Source: Antedon mediterranea
Taxonomy: Eukaryota; Echinodermata; Crinoidea; Comatulida; Antedonidae
Reading direction: 5' to 3'
Length of the DNA: 64,000 nt
Assembly (NCBI RefSeq): GCF_964355755.1
Contig: NC_092679.1
Coordinates: 9,116,001-9,180,000, forward strand
The notes under the pieces were generated by a model, which saw only the letters and a program-made list of their open reading frames with translations, did no database searches and was not told where the DNA came from. Every line of letters begins with the position of its first letter. Positions within the stretch are counted from its first letter, which is position 1. Of the stretch, positions 9,301 through 21,500 are shown piece after piece. The position numbers and the translations under genes are program-made.

Positions 9301-12300
9301 AAAAACTTGTTAACACAAAAACACCAAAGTGCTTAAAATAGCTTCAAATCGCATTTGGAGACGTTTTAGACCATTTTGTGAGTTTCGAAAAAATTTGTTT
9401 AAATAAAAACACCAATGTGCTAAGAATAGTTTAAAATCGCATTTGCAGACGTTTTAGACCATTTTGTGATTTTCGAAAAAAACTTGTTAACATAAAAACA
9501 CAAAAGTGTTTAGAATAGCTTCAAATTGCATTTGTAGACGTTTTAGACAATTTTGTGATCTTCGAAAAAACTTGTTAACATAAAAACATCAAAGTGTACA
9601 GAATAGCTTCAAATCGCATTTGGAGACGTTTTAGACCATTTTGTGATTTTCGAAAAAACTTGTTAACATAAAAACACCAAAGTGTAAAGAAAAGCTTCAA
9701 ATCGCATTTTGAAACGTTTTAGACCATTTTGTGATTTTCGAAAAAACTTGTTAACATAAAAACATCAAAGTGTACAGATTAGCTTCAAATCGCATTTGGA
9801 GACGTTTTAGACCATTTTGTGATTTTCGAAAAAACTTGTTAACATAAAAACACCAAAGTGTACAGAAAAGCTTCAAATCGCTATTGGAGACGTTTTAGAC
9901 CATTTTGTGATTTTCGAAAAAAATTGTTTCCATAAAAACACCAAAGTGCTTAGAATAGCTTCAAATCGCATTTGGAGACATTTTAGACCATTTTGTGATT
10001 TTCGAAAAAAGTTGTTAACATAAAAACATCAAAGTGTACAGAAAAGCTTCAAATCGCATTTAGAGACGTTTTAGACCATTTTGTGATTTTCAAAAAAACT
10101 TGTTAACATAAAAACACCAAAGTGCTTAGAATAGCTTAAAATCGCATTTTAGACCATTTTGTGATTTTCGAAAAACTTGTTAACATAAAAACATCAAAGT
10201 GTACAGAATAGCTTAAAATCGCTATTGGAGACGTTTTAGACCATTTTGTGATTTTCGAAAAAACTTGTTAACATAAAAACATCAAAGTGCTTAGAATAGC
10301 TTCAAATCGCATTTGGAGAAAATTTAGACCATTTTGTGATTTTCGAAAAAAGTTAACATAAAAACATTAAAGTGTACAGAAAAGCTTCAAATCGCATTTA
10401 GAGACGTTTTAGACCATTTTGTGATTTTCGAAAAACTTGTTAACATAAAAACATCAAAGTGTACAGAATAGCTTCAAATCGCATTTGGAGACGTTTTAGA
10501 CCATTTTGTGATTTTCGAAAAACTTGTTAACATAAAAACATCAAAGTGTACAGAATAGCTTCAAATCGCATTTGGAGACGTTTTAGACAATTTTGTGATT
10601 TTCGAAAAACTTGGTTACACAAAAACATCAAAGTGCTTGAAATCACATTAGAAACCGTTTTAGACCATTTTGAGCATTTCGATAAAACATTTCACACAAA
10701 AACATCAAAGAGCACAAAGTAGCTTAATATCGTATTTAAAAACGTTTTTGACCATTTTGAGCATTTCGAAAGAAAATTTTCACACAAAACATCAAAGTGT
10801 ACAGAATAGCTTCAAATCGCATTTGGAAACGTTTTAGACCATTTTGTGATTTTCGAAAAACTTGTTAACACAAAAACACCAAAGTGCTTAAAATAGCTTC
10901 AAATCGCATTTGGAGACGTTTTAGACCATTTTGTGATTTTCGAAAAAACTTGTTAACATAAAAACACAAAAGTGCTTAGAATAGCTTCAAATCGCATTTG
11001 TAGACGTTTTAGACCATTTTGTGATTTTCGAAAAAACTTGTTAATCTAAAAACACCAAAGTGCTTTAAATAGCTTCAAATCGCATTTACAGACATTTTAG
11101 ACCCTTTTGTGATTTTCGAAAAAACTTGTTAACATAAAAACATCAAAGTGTACAGATTAGCTACAAATCGCATTTGTAGACGTTTTAGACCATTTTGTGA
11201 TTTTCGAAAAAACTTGCTAACATAAAAACATCAAAGTGTACAGAATAGCTTCAAATCACATTTGGAGACGTTTTAGACCATTTTGTGATTTTCGAAAAAA
11301 ATTGTTTCCATAAAAACACCAAAGTGCTTAGAATAGCTTCAAATCGCATTTGGAGACATTTTAGACCATTTTGTGATTTTCGAAAAAACTTGTTAACATA
11401 AAAACACAAAAGTGCTTAGAATAGCTTCAAATCGCATTTGTAGACGTTTTAGACCATTTTGTGATTTTCGAAAAAACTTGTTAACCTAAAAACACCAAAG
11501 TGCTTTAAATAGCTTCAAATCGCATTTACAGACATTTTAGACCCTTTTGTGATTTTCGAAAAAACTTGTTAACCTAAAAACACCAAAGTGCTTTAAATAG
11601 CTTCAAATCGCATTTACAGACATTTTAGACCCTTTTGTGATTTTCGAAAAAACTTGTTAACATAAAAACATCAAAGTGTACAGATTAGCTTCAAATCGCA
11701 TTTGTAGACGTTTTAGACCATTTTGTGATTTTCGAAAAAACTTGCTAACATAAAAACATCAAAGTGTATAGAATAGCTTCAAATCGCATTTGGAGACATT
11801 TTAGACCATTTTGTGATTTTCGAAAAAACTTGTTAACATAAAAACATCAAAATGTACAGAAAAGCTTCAAATCTCATTTAGAGACGTTTTAGACCATTTT
11901 GTGATTTCAAAAAAACTTGTTAACATAAAAACACCAAAGTGCTTAGAATAGCTTAAAATCGCATTTGGAGACGTTTTAGACCATTTTGTGATTTTCGAAA
12001 AACTTGTTAACATAAAAACATCAAAGAGTACAGAATAGCTTCAAATCGCATTTGGAGACGTTTTAGACAATTTTGTGATTTTCGAAAAACTTGGTTACAC
12101 AAAAACATCAAAGTGCTTGAAATCACATTAGAAACCGTTTTAGACCATTTTGAGCATTTCGATAAAACATTTCACACAAAAACATCAAAGAGCACAAAGT
12201 AGCTTAATATCGTATTTAAAAACGTTTTTGACCATTTTGAGCATTTCGACAGAAAATTTTCACACAAAACATCAAAGTGTACAGAATAGCTTCAAATCGC

Positions 12301-13803
12301 ATTTGGAAACGTTTTAGACCATTTTGAGCATTTCGAAAAACTTGTTAACACAAAAACACCAAAGTGCTTAAAATAGCTTCAAATCGCATTTGGAGACGTT
12401 TTAGACCATTTTGTGATTTTCGAAAAAACTTGTTAACATAAAAACACCAAAGTGCTTAAAATAGCTTTAAATCGCATTTGGAGATGTTTTAGACCATTTT
12501 GTGATTTTCTAAAAAACTTGTTAACATAAAAACATCAAAGTGTACAGAATAGCTTCAAATCGCATTTGGAGACGTTTTAGACAATTTTGTGATTTCCGAA
12601 AAACTTGTTAACACAAAAACACCAAAGTGCTTAAAATAGCTTCAAATCACATTTGGAGACATTTTAGACCCTTTTGTGATTTTCAAAAAAACTTGGTTAC
12701 ACAAAAGCACTTAAGTGCTTAAAATAGCTTCAAATCGCATTTGGAGACGTTTTAGACCATTTTGTGATTTTCGAAAAAACTAGTTAACATAAAAACATCA
12801 AAGTGCTTAAAATCACATTAGAAATCGTTTTAGACCATTTTGAGCATTTTGCTAAAACTTTTCACAAAAAAACACCAAAGAGCACAAAATAGCTTAATAT
12901 CGTGTTTAAAAACGTTTTAGACCATTTTGAGCATTTCGAAAAACTTGTTAACACAAAAACACCAAAGTGCTTAAAATAGCTTCAAATCGCATTTGGAGAC
13001 GTTTTAGACCATTTTGTGAGTTTCGAAAAAATTTGTTTAAATAAAAACACCAATGTGCTAAGAATAGTTTAAAATCGCATTTGCAGACGTTTTAGACCAT
13101 TTTGTGATTTTCGAAAAAACTTGTTAACATAAAAACACAAAAGTGCTTAGAATAGCTTCAAATTGCATTTGTAGACGTTTTAGACCATTTTGTGATCTTC
13201 GAAAAAACTTGTTAACATAAAAACATCAAAGTGTACAGATTAGCTTCAAATCGCATTTGGAGACGTTTTAGACCATTTTGTGATTTTCGAAAAAACTTGT
13301 TAACATAAAAACACCAAAGTGTACAGAAAAGCTTCAAATCGCTATTGGAGACGTTTTAGACCATTTTGTGATTTTCGAAAAAAATTGTTTCCATAAAAAC
13401 ACCAAAGTGCTTAGAATAGCTTCAAATCGCATTTGGAGACATTTTAGACCATTTTGTGATTTTCGAAAAAAGTTGTTAACATAAAAACATCAAATTGTAC
13501 AGAAAAGCTTCAAATCGCATTTAGAGACGTTTTAGACCATTTTGTGATTTTCAAAAAAACTTGTTAACATAAAAACACCAAAGTGCTTAGAATAGCTTAA
13601 AATCGCATTTGGAGACGTTTTAGACCATTTTGTGATTTTCGAAAAACTTGTTAACATAAAAACATCAAAGTGTACAGAATAGCTTAAAATCGCTATTGGA
13701 GACGTTTTAGACCATTTTGTGATTTTCGAAAAAACTTGGTAACATAAAAACATCAAAGTGCTTAGAATAGCTTCAAATCGCATTTGGAGACATTTTAGAC
13801 CCT
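9301..13803 (+). repeat. Higher-order block, copy 2 (partner 634-5322)
   Basis: This block is the 8.66-kb-distant partner of 634-5322 and is about 186 bp shorter. Two changes explain the difference: a 10-bp deletion near 10145-10150 (ATCGCATTTTAGACC where the partner has ATCGCATTTGGAGACG followed by TTTTAGACC), and loss of two complete monomers near 13200. It has an extra ACAGACAT/GACCCTTTTG monomer near 11560-11640. It lacks one TTGTTTCC monomer near 11770, where GTATAGAATAGC appears. Its right part overlaps the source of two further duplications. Confidence 0.85.
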
Positions 13804-15957
13804 TTTGTGATTTTCGAAAAAACTTGTTAACATAAAAACATCAAAGTGTACAGATTAGCTTCAAATCGCATTTGTAGACGTTTTAGACAATTTTGTAATT
13901 TTCGAAAAAACTTGCTAACATAAAAACATCAAAGTGTACAGAATAGCTTCAAATCACATTTGGAGACGTTTTAGACCATTTTGTGATTTTCGAAAAAAAT
14001 TGTTTCCATAAAAACACCAAAGTGCTTAGAATAGCTTCAAATCGCATTTGGAGACATTTTAGACCATTTTGTGATTTTCGAAAAAACTTGTTAACATAAA
14101 AACATCAAAATGTACAGAAAAGCTTCAAATCTCATTTAGAGACATTTTAGACCATTTTGTGATTTCAAAAAAACTTGTTAACATAAAAACACCAAAGTGC
14201 TTAGAATAGCTTAAAATCGCATTTGGAGACGTTTTAGACCATTTTGTGATTTTCGAAAAACTTGTTAACATAAAAACATCAAAGAGTACAGAATAGCTTC
14301 AAATCGCATTTGGAGACGTTTTAGACAATTTTGTGATTTTCGAAAAACTTGGTTACACAAAAACATCAAAGTGCTTGAAATCACATTAGAAACCGTTTTA
14401 GACCATTTTGAGCATTTCGATAAAACATTTCACACAAAAACATCAAAGAGCACAAAGTAGCTTAATATCGTTTTTAAAAACGTTTTTGACCATTTTGAGC
14501 ATTTCGACAGAAAATTTTCACACAAAACATCAAAGTGTACAGAATAGCTTCAAATCGCATTTGGAAACGTTTTAGACCATTTTGAGCATTTCGAAAAACT
14601 TGTTAACACAAAAACACCCAAGTGCTTAAAATAGCTTCAAATCGCATTTGGAGACGTTTTAGACCATTTTGTGATTTTCGAAAAAACTTGTTAACATAAA
14701 AACACCAAAGTGCTTAAAATAGCTTTAAATCGCATTTGGAGATGTTTTAGACCATTTTGTGATTTTCTAAAAAACTTGTTAACATAAAAACATCAAAGTG
14801 TACAGAATAGCTTCAAATCGCATTTGGAGACGTTTTAGACAATTTTGTGATTTCCGAAAAACTTGTTAACACAAAAACACCAAAGTGCTTAAAATAGCTT
14901 CAAATCACATTTGGAGACATTTTAGACCCTTTTGTGATTTTCAAAAAAACTTGGTTACACAAAAGCACCTAAGTGCTTAAAATAGCTTCAAATCGCATTT
15001 GGAGACGTTTTAGACCATTTTGTGATTTTCGAAAAAACTAGTTAACATAAAAACATCAAAGTGCTTAAAATCACATTAGAAATCGTTTTAGACCATTTTG
15101 AGCATTTTGCTAAAACTTTTCACAAAAAAACACCAAAGAGCACAAAATAGCTTAATATCGTGTTTAAAAACGTTTTAGACCATTTTGAGCATTTCGAAAA
15201 ACTTGTTAACACAAAAACACCAAAGTGCTTAAAATAGCTTCAAATCGCATTTGGAGACGTTTTAGACCATTTTGTGAGTTTCGAAAAAATTTGTTTAAAT
15301 AAAAACACCAATGTGCTAAGAATAATTTCAAATCGCATTTGCAGACGTTTTAGACCATTTTGTGATTTTCGAAAAAACTTGTTAACATAAAAACACAAAA
15401 GTGCTTAGAATAGCTTCAAATTGCATTTGTAGACGTTTTAGAACATTTTGTGATTTTCGAAAAAACTTGTTAACATAAAAACATCAAAGTGTACAGAATA
15501 GCTTCAAATCGCATTTGGAGACGTTTTAGATCATTTTGTGATTTTCGAAAAAACTTGTTAACATAAAAACACCAAAGTGTAAAGAAAAGCTTCAAATTGC
15601 TATTGGAGACGTTTTAGACCATTTTGTGATTTTCGAAAAAAATTGTTTCCATAAAAACACCAAAGTGCTTAGAATAGCTTCAAATCGCATTTGGAGACAT
15701 TTTAGACCATTTTGTGATTTTCGAAAAAAGTTGTTAACATAAAAACATCAAAGTGTACAGAATAGCTTAAAATCGCTATTGGAGACGTTTTAGACCATTT
15801 TGTGATTTTCGAAAAAACTTGTTAACATAAAAACATCAAAGTGCTTAGAATAGCTTCAAATCGCATTTGGAGACATTTTAGACCATTTTGTGATTTTCGA
15901 AAAAAATTGTTTCCATAAAAACACCAAAGTGTACAGAAAAGCTTCAAATCGCATTTG
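10375..15957 (+). repeat. 5.6-kb duplicated segment, left copy (partner 18531-24198)
   Basis: The offset is 8154 at the left (cassette 10672 versus 18825) and 8241 from about 12 kb on (12152 versus 20393; 15100 versus 23341). The 87-bp step reflects one monomer present near 19930-20010 and absent near 11780. Shared rare variants include CTACAAATCGC (11161, 19315), CAAATTGTACAG, CACCCAAGTGC, AGAATAATTTC, GAACATTTTG and GATCATTTTG. The match stops near 15957, where this copy reads ATTTGGAGACG and the other reads ATTTAGAGACG. Confidence 0.85.
13804..15948 (+). repeat. Satellite, right part of the 5.6-kb duplication
   Basis: This is ordinary satellite containing one divergent cassette (14410) and one CTAAAAC monomer (15100). 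Private variants are GTAATTTTCG near 13900, the A-to-T change that makes CGTTTTTAAAAACG at 14469-14482, and AGAATAATTTC near 15320. All three also occur 8241 bp downstream, so they predate that duplication. Confidence 0.8.
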
Positions 15958-17366
15958 GAGACGTTTTAGACCATTTTGTGATTTTCGAAAAAACTTGTTA
16001 ACATAAAAACACCAAAGTGCTTAAAATAGCTTTAAATCGCATTTGGAGATGTTTTAGACCATTTTGTGATTTTCTAAAAAACTTGTTAACATAAAAACAT
16101 CAAAGTGTACAGAATAGCTTCAAATCGCATTTGGAGACGTTTTAGACAATTTTGTGATTTCCGAAAAACTTGTTAACACAAAAACACCAAAGTGCTTAAA
16201 ATAGCTTCAAATCACATTTGGAGACATTTTAGACCCTTTTGTGATTTTCAAAAAAACTTGGTTACACAAAAGCACTTAAGTGCTTAAAATAGCTTCAAAT
16301 CGCATTTGGAGACGTTTTAGACCATTTTGTGATTTTCGAAAAAACTAGTTAACATAAAAACATCAAAGTGCTTAAAATCACATTAGAAATCGTTTTAGAC
16401 CATTTTGAGCATTTTGCTAAAACTTTTCACAAAAAAACACCAAAGAGCACAAAATAGCTTAATATCGTGTTTAAAAACGTTTTAGACCATTTTGAGCATT
16501 TCGAAAAACTTGTTAACACAAAAACACCAAAGTGCTTAAAATAGCTTCAAATCGCATTTGGAGACGTTTTAGACCATTTTGTGAGTTTCGAAAAAATTTG
16601 TTTAAATAAAAACACCAATGTGCTAAGAATAGTTTAAAATCGCATTTGCAGACGTTTTAGACCATTTTGTGATTTTCGAAAAAACTTGTTAACATAAAAA
16701 CACAAAAGTGCTTAGAATAGCTTCAAATTGCATTTGTAGACGTTTTAGACCATTTTGTGATCTTCGAAAAAACTTGTTAACATAAAAACATCAAAGTGTA
16801 CAGATTAGCTTCAAATCGCATTTGGAGACGTTTTAGACCATTTTGTGATTTTCGAAAAAACTTGTTAACATAAAAACACCAAAGTGTACAGAAAAGCTTC
16901 AAATCGCTATTGGAGACGTTTTAGACCATTTTGTGATTTTCGAAAAAAATTGTTTCCATAAAAACACCAAAGTGCTTAGAATAGCTTCAAATCGCATTTG
17001 GAGACATTTTAGACCATTTTGTGATTTTCGAAAAAAGTTGTTAACATAAAAACATCAAAGTGTACAGAAAAGCTTCAAATCGCATTTAGAGACGTTTTAG
17101 ACCATTTTGTGATTTTCAAAAAAACTTGTTAACATAAAAACACCAAAGTGCTTAGAATAGCTTAAAATCGCATTTGGAGACGTTTTAGACCATTTTGTGA
17201 TTTTCGAAAAACTTGTTAACATAAAAACATCAAAGTGTACAGAATAGCTTAAAATCGCTATTGGAGACATTTTAGACCATTTTGTGATTTTCGAAAAAAC
17301 TTGGTAACATAAAAACATCAAAGTGCTTAGAATAGCTTCAAATCGCATTTGGAGACATTTTAGACC
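15949..17366 (+). repeat. 1.4-kb block copied from 12384-13801
   Basis: The offset is 3565 throughout (12842 versus 16407 for GAGCATTTTGCT). Both copies share GCACTTAAGTGC, a palindromic variant of the usual GCACCTAAGTGC, and both have the GATCTTCG monomer followed directly by GTACAGATTAGC. At the right edge 13801 continues as GACCCTTTTG but this copy continues as GACCATTTTG. The left edge at about 15957 is a junction with the preceding block. Confidence 0.83.
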
Positions 17367-18480
17367 ATTTTGTGATTTTCGAAAAAAGTTGTTAACATAA
17401 AAACATCAAAGTGTACAGAAAAGCTTCAAATCGCATTTAGAGACGTTTTAGACCATTTTGTGATTTTCGAAAAACTTGTTAACATAAAAACATCAAAGTG
17501 TACAGAATAGCTTCAAATCGCATTTGGAGACGTTTTAGACCATTTTGTGATTTTCGAAAAACTTGTTAACATAAAAACATCAAAGTGTACAGAATAGCTT
17601 CAAATCGCATTTGGAGACGTTTTAGACAATTTTGTGATTTTCGAAAAACTTGGTTACACAAAAACATCAAAGTGCTTGAAATCACATTAGAAACCGTTTT
17701 AGACCATTTTGAGCATTTCGATAAAACATTTCACACAAAAACATCAAAGAGCACAAAGTAGCTTAATATCGTATTTAAAAACTTTTTTGACCATTTTGAG
17801 CATTTCGAAAGAAAATTTTCACACAAAACATCAAAGTGTACAGAATAGCTTCAAATCGCATTTGGAAACGTTTTAGACCATTTTGTGATTTTCGAAAAAC
17901 TTGTTAACACAAAAACACAAAAGTGCTTAAAATAGCTTTAAATCGCATTTGGAGACGTTTTAGACCATTTTGTGATTTTCGAAAAAACTTGTTAACATAA
18001 AAACACCAAAGTGTACAGAATAGCTTCAAATCGCATTTGGAGACGTTTTAGACAATTTTGTGATTTTCGAAAAACTTGGTTACACAAAAACATCAAAGTG
18101 CTTGAAATCACATTAGAAACCGTTTTAAACCATTTTGAGCATTTCGATAAAACATTTCACACAAAAACATCAAAGAGCACAAAGTAGCTTAATATCGTAT
18201 TTAAAAACGTTTTTGACCATTTTGAGCATTTCGACAGAAAATTTTCACACAAAACATCAAAGTGTACAGAATAGCTTCAAATCGCATTTGGAAACGTTTT
18301 AGACCATTTTGAGCATTTCGAAAAACTTGTTAACACAAAAACACCAAAGTGCTTAAAATAGCTTCAAATCGCATTTGCAGACGTTTTAGACCATTTTGTT
18401 ATTTTCGAAAAAACTTGTTAACATAAAAACACAAAAGTGCTTAGAATAGCTTCAAATCGCATTTGTAGACGTTTTAGACC
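16786..18480 (+). repeat. 1.7-kb block shared with 53743-55437
   Basis: The offset is a constant 36957 (cassette 17711 versus 54668). Both copies share rare bases absent from most of the array: ACACAAAAGTGCTTAAAATAG followed by CTTTAAATCGC, TTTTAAACCATTTTG (18126, 55083) and TTTTGTTATTTTCG (near 18395, 55352). Single differences exist, for example AAAACTTTTTTGACC here (17780s) versus AAAACGTTTTTGACC there. The block is satellite only. Confidence 0.8.
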
Positions 18481-18530
18481 ATTTTGTGATTTTCGAAAAA
18501 AGTTGTTAACATAAAAACATCAAAGTGTAC

Positions 18531-21500
18531 AGAAAAGCTTCAAATCGCATTTAGAGACGTTTTAGACCATTTTGTGATTTTCGAAAAACTTGTTAACATA
18601 AAAACATCAAAGTGTACAGAATAGCTTCAAATCGCATTTGGAGACGTTTTAGACCATTTTGTGATTTTCGAAAAACTTGTTAACATAAAAACATCAAAGT
18701 GTACAGAATAGCTTCAAATCGCATTTGGAGACGTTTTAGACAATTTTGTGATTTTCGAAAAACTTGGTTACACAAAAACATCAAAGTGCTTGAAATCACA
18801 TTAGAAACCGTTTTAGACCATTTTGAGCATTTCGATAAAACATTTCACACAAAAACATCAAAGAGCACAAAGTAGCTTAATATCGTATTTAAAAACGTTT
18901 TTGACCATTTTGAGCATTTCGAAAGAAAATTTTCACACAAAACATCAAAGTGTACAGAATAGCTTCAAATCGCATTTGGAAACGTTTTAGACCATTTTGT
19001 GATTTTCGAAAAACTTGTTAACACAAAAACACCAAAGTGCTTAAAATAGCTTCAAATCGCATTTGGAGACGTTTTAGACCATTTTGTGATTTTCGAAAAA
19101 ACTTGTTAACATAAAAACACAAAAGTGCTTAGAATAGCTTCAAATCGCATTTGTAGACGTTTTAGACCATTTTGTGATTTTCGAAAAAACTTGTTAATCT
19201 AAAAACACCAAAGTGCTTTAAATAGCTTCAAATCGCATTTACAGACATTTTAGACCCTTTTGTGATTTTCGAAAAAACTTGTTAACATAAAAACATCAAA
19301 GTGTACAGATTAGCTACAAATCGCATTTGTAGACGTTTTAGACCATTTTGTGATTTTCGAAAAAACTTGCTAACATAAAAACATCAAAGTGTACAGAATA
19401 GCTTCAAATCACATTTGGAGACGTTTTAGACCATTTTGTGATTTTCGAAAAAAATTGTTTCCATAAAAACACCAAAGTGCTTAGAATAGCTTCAAATCGC
19501 ATTTGGAGACATTTTAGACCATTTTGTGATTTTCGAAAAAACTTGTTAACATAAAAACACAAAAGTGCTTAGAATAGCTTCAAATCGCATTTGTAGACGT
19601 TTTAGACCATTTTGTGATTTTCGAAAAAACTTGTTAACCTAAAAACACCAAAGTGCTTTAAATAGCTTCAAATCGCATTTACAGACATTTTAGACCCTTT
19701 TGTGATTTTCGAAAAAACTTGTTAACCTAAAAACACCAAAGTGCTTTAAATAGCTTCAAATCGCATTTACAGACATTTTAGACCCTTTTGTGATTTTCGA
19801 AAAAACTTGTTAACATAAAAACATCAAAGTGTACAGATTAGCTTCAAATCGCATTTGTAGACGTTTTAGACCATTTTGTGATTTTCGAAAAAACTTGCTA
19901 ACATAAAAACATCAAAGTGTACAGAATAGCTTCAAATCACATTTGGAGACGTTTTAGACCATTTTGTGATTTTCGAAAAAAATTGTTTCCATAAAAACAC
20001 CAAAGTGCTTAGAATAGCTTCAAATCGCATTTGGAGACATTTTAGACCATTTTGTGATTTTCGAAAAAACTTGTTAACATAAAAACATCAAAATGTACAG
20101 AAAAGCTTCAAATCTCATTTAGAGACGTTTTAGACCATTTTGTGATTTCAAAAAAACTTGTTAACATAAAAACACCAAAGTGCTTAGAATAGCTTAAAAT
20201 CGCATTTGGAGACGTTTTAGACCATTTTGTGATTTTCGAAAAACTTGTTAACATAAAAACATCAAAGAGTACAGAATAGCTTCAAATCGCATTTGGAGAC
20301 GTTTTAGACAATTTTGTGATTTTCGAAAAACTTGGTTACACAAAAACATCAAAGTGCTTGAAATCACATTAGAAACCGTTTTAGACCATTTTGAGCATTT
20401 CGATAAAACATTTCACACAAAAACATCAAAGAGCACAAAGTAGCTTAATATCGTATTTAAAAACGTTTTTGACCATTTTGAGCATTTCGACAGAAAATTT
20501 TCACACAAAACATCAAAGTGTACAGAATAGCTTCAAATCGCATTTGGAAACGTTTTAGACCATTTTGAGCATTTCGAAAAACTTGTTAACACAAAAACAC
20601 CAAAGTGCTTAAAATAGCTTCAAATCGCATTTGGAGACGTTTTAGACCATTTTGTGATTTTCGAAAAAACTTGTTAACATAAAAACACCAAAGTGCTTAA
20701 AATAGCTTTAAATCGCATTTGGAGATGTTTTAGACCATTTTGTGATTTTCTAAAAAACTTGTTAACATAAAAACATCAAAGTGTACAGAATAGCTTCAAA
20801 TCGCATTTGGAGACGTTTTAGACAATTTTGTGATTTCCGAAAAACTTGTTAACACAAAAACACCAAAGTGCTTAAAATAGCTTCAAATCACATTTGGAGA
20901 CATTTTAGACCCTTTTGTGATTTTCAAAAAAACTTGGTTACACAAAAGCACTTAAGTGCTTAAAATAGCTTCAAATCGCATTTGGAGACGTTTTAGACCA
21001 TTTTGTGATTTTCGAAAAAACTAGTTAACATAAAAACATCAAAGTGCTTAAAATCACATTAGAAATCGTTTTAGACCATTTTGAGCATTTTGCTAAAACT
21101 TTTCACAAAAAAACACCAAAGAGCACAAAATAGCTTAATATCGTGTTTAAAAACGTTTTAGACCATTTTGAGCATTTCGAAAAACTTGTTAACACAAAAA
21201 CACCAAAGTGCTTAAAATAGCTTCAAATCGCATTTGGAGACGTTTTAGACCATTTTGTGAGTTTCGAAAAAATTTGTTTAAATAAAAACACCAATGTGCT
21301 AAGAATAGTTTAAAATCGCATTTGCAGACGTTTTAGACCATTTTGTGATTTTCGAAAAAACTTGTTAACATAAAAACACAAAAGTGCTTAGAATAGCTTC
21401 AAATTGCATTTGTAGACGTTTTAGACCATTTTGTGATCTTCGAAAAAACTTGTTAACATAAAAACATCAAAGTGTACAGATTAGCTTCAAATCGCATTTG

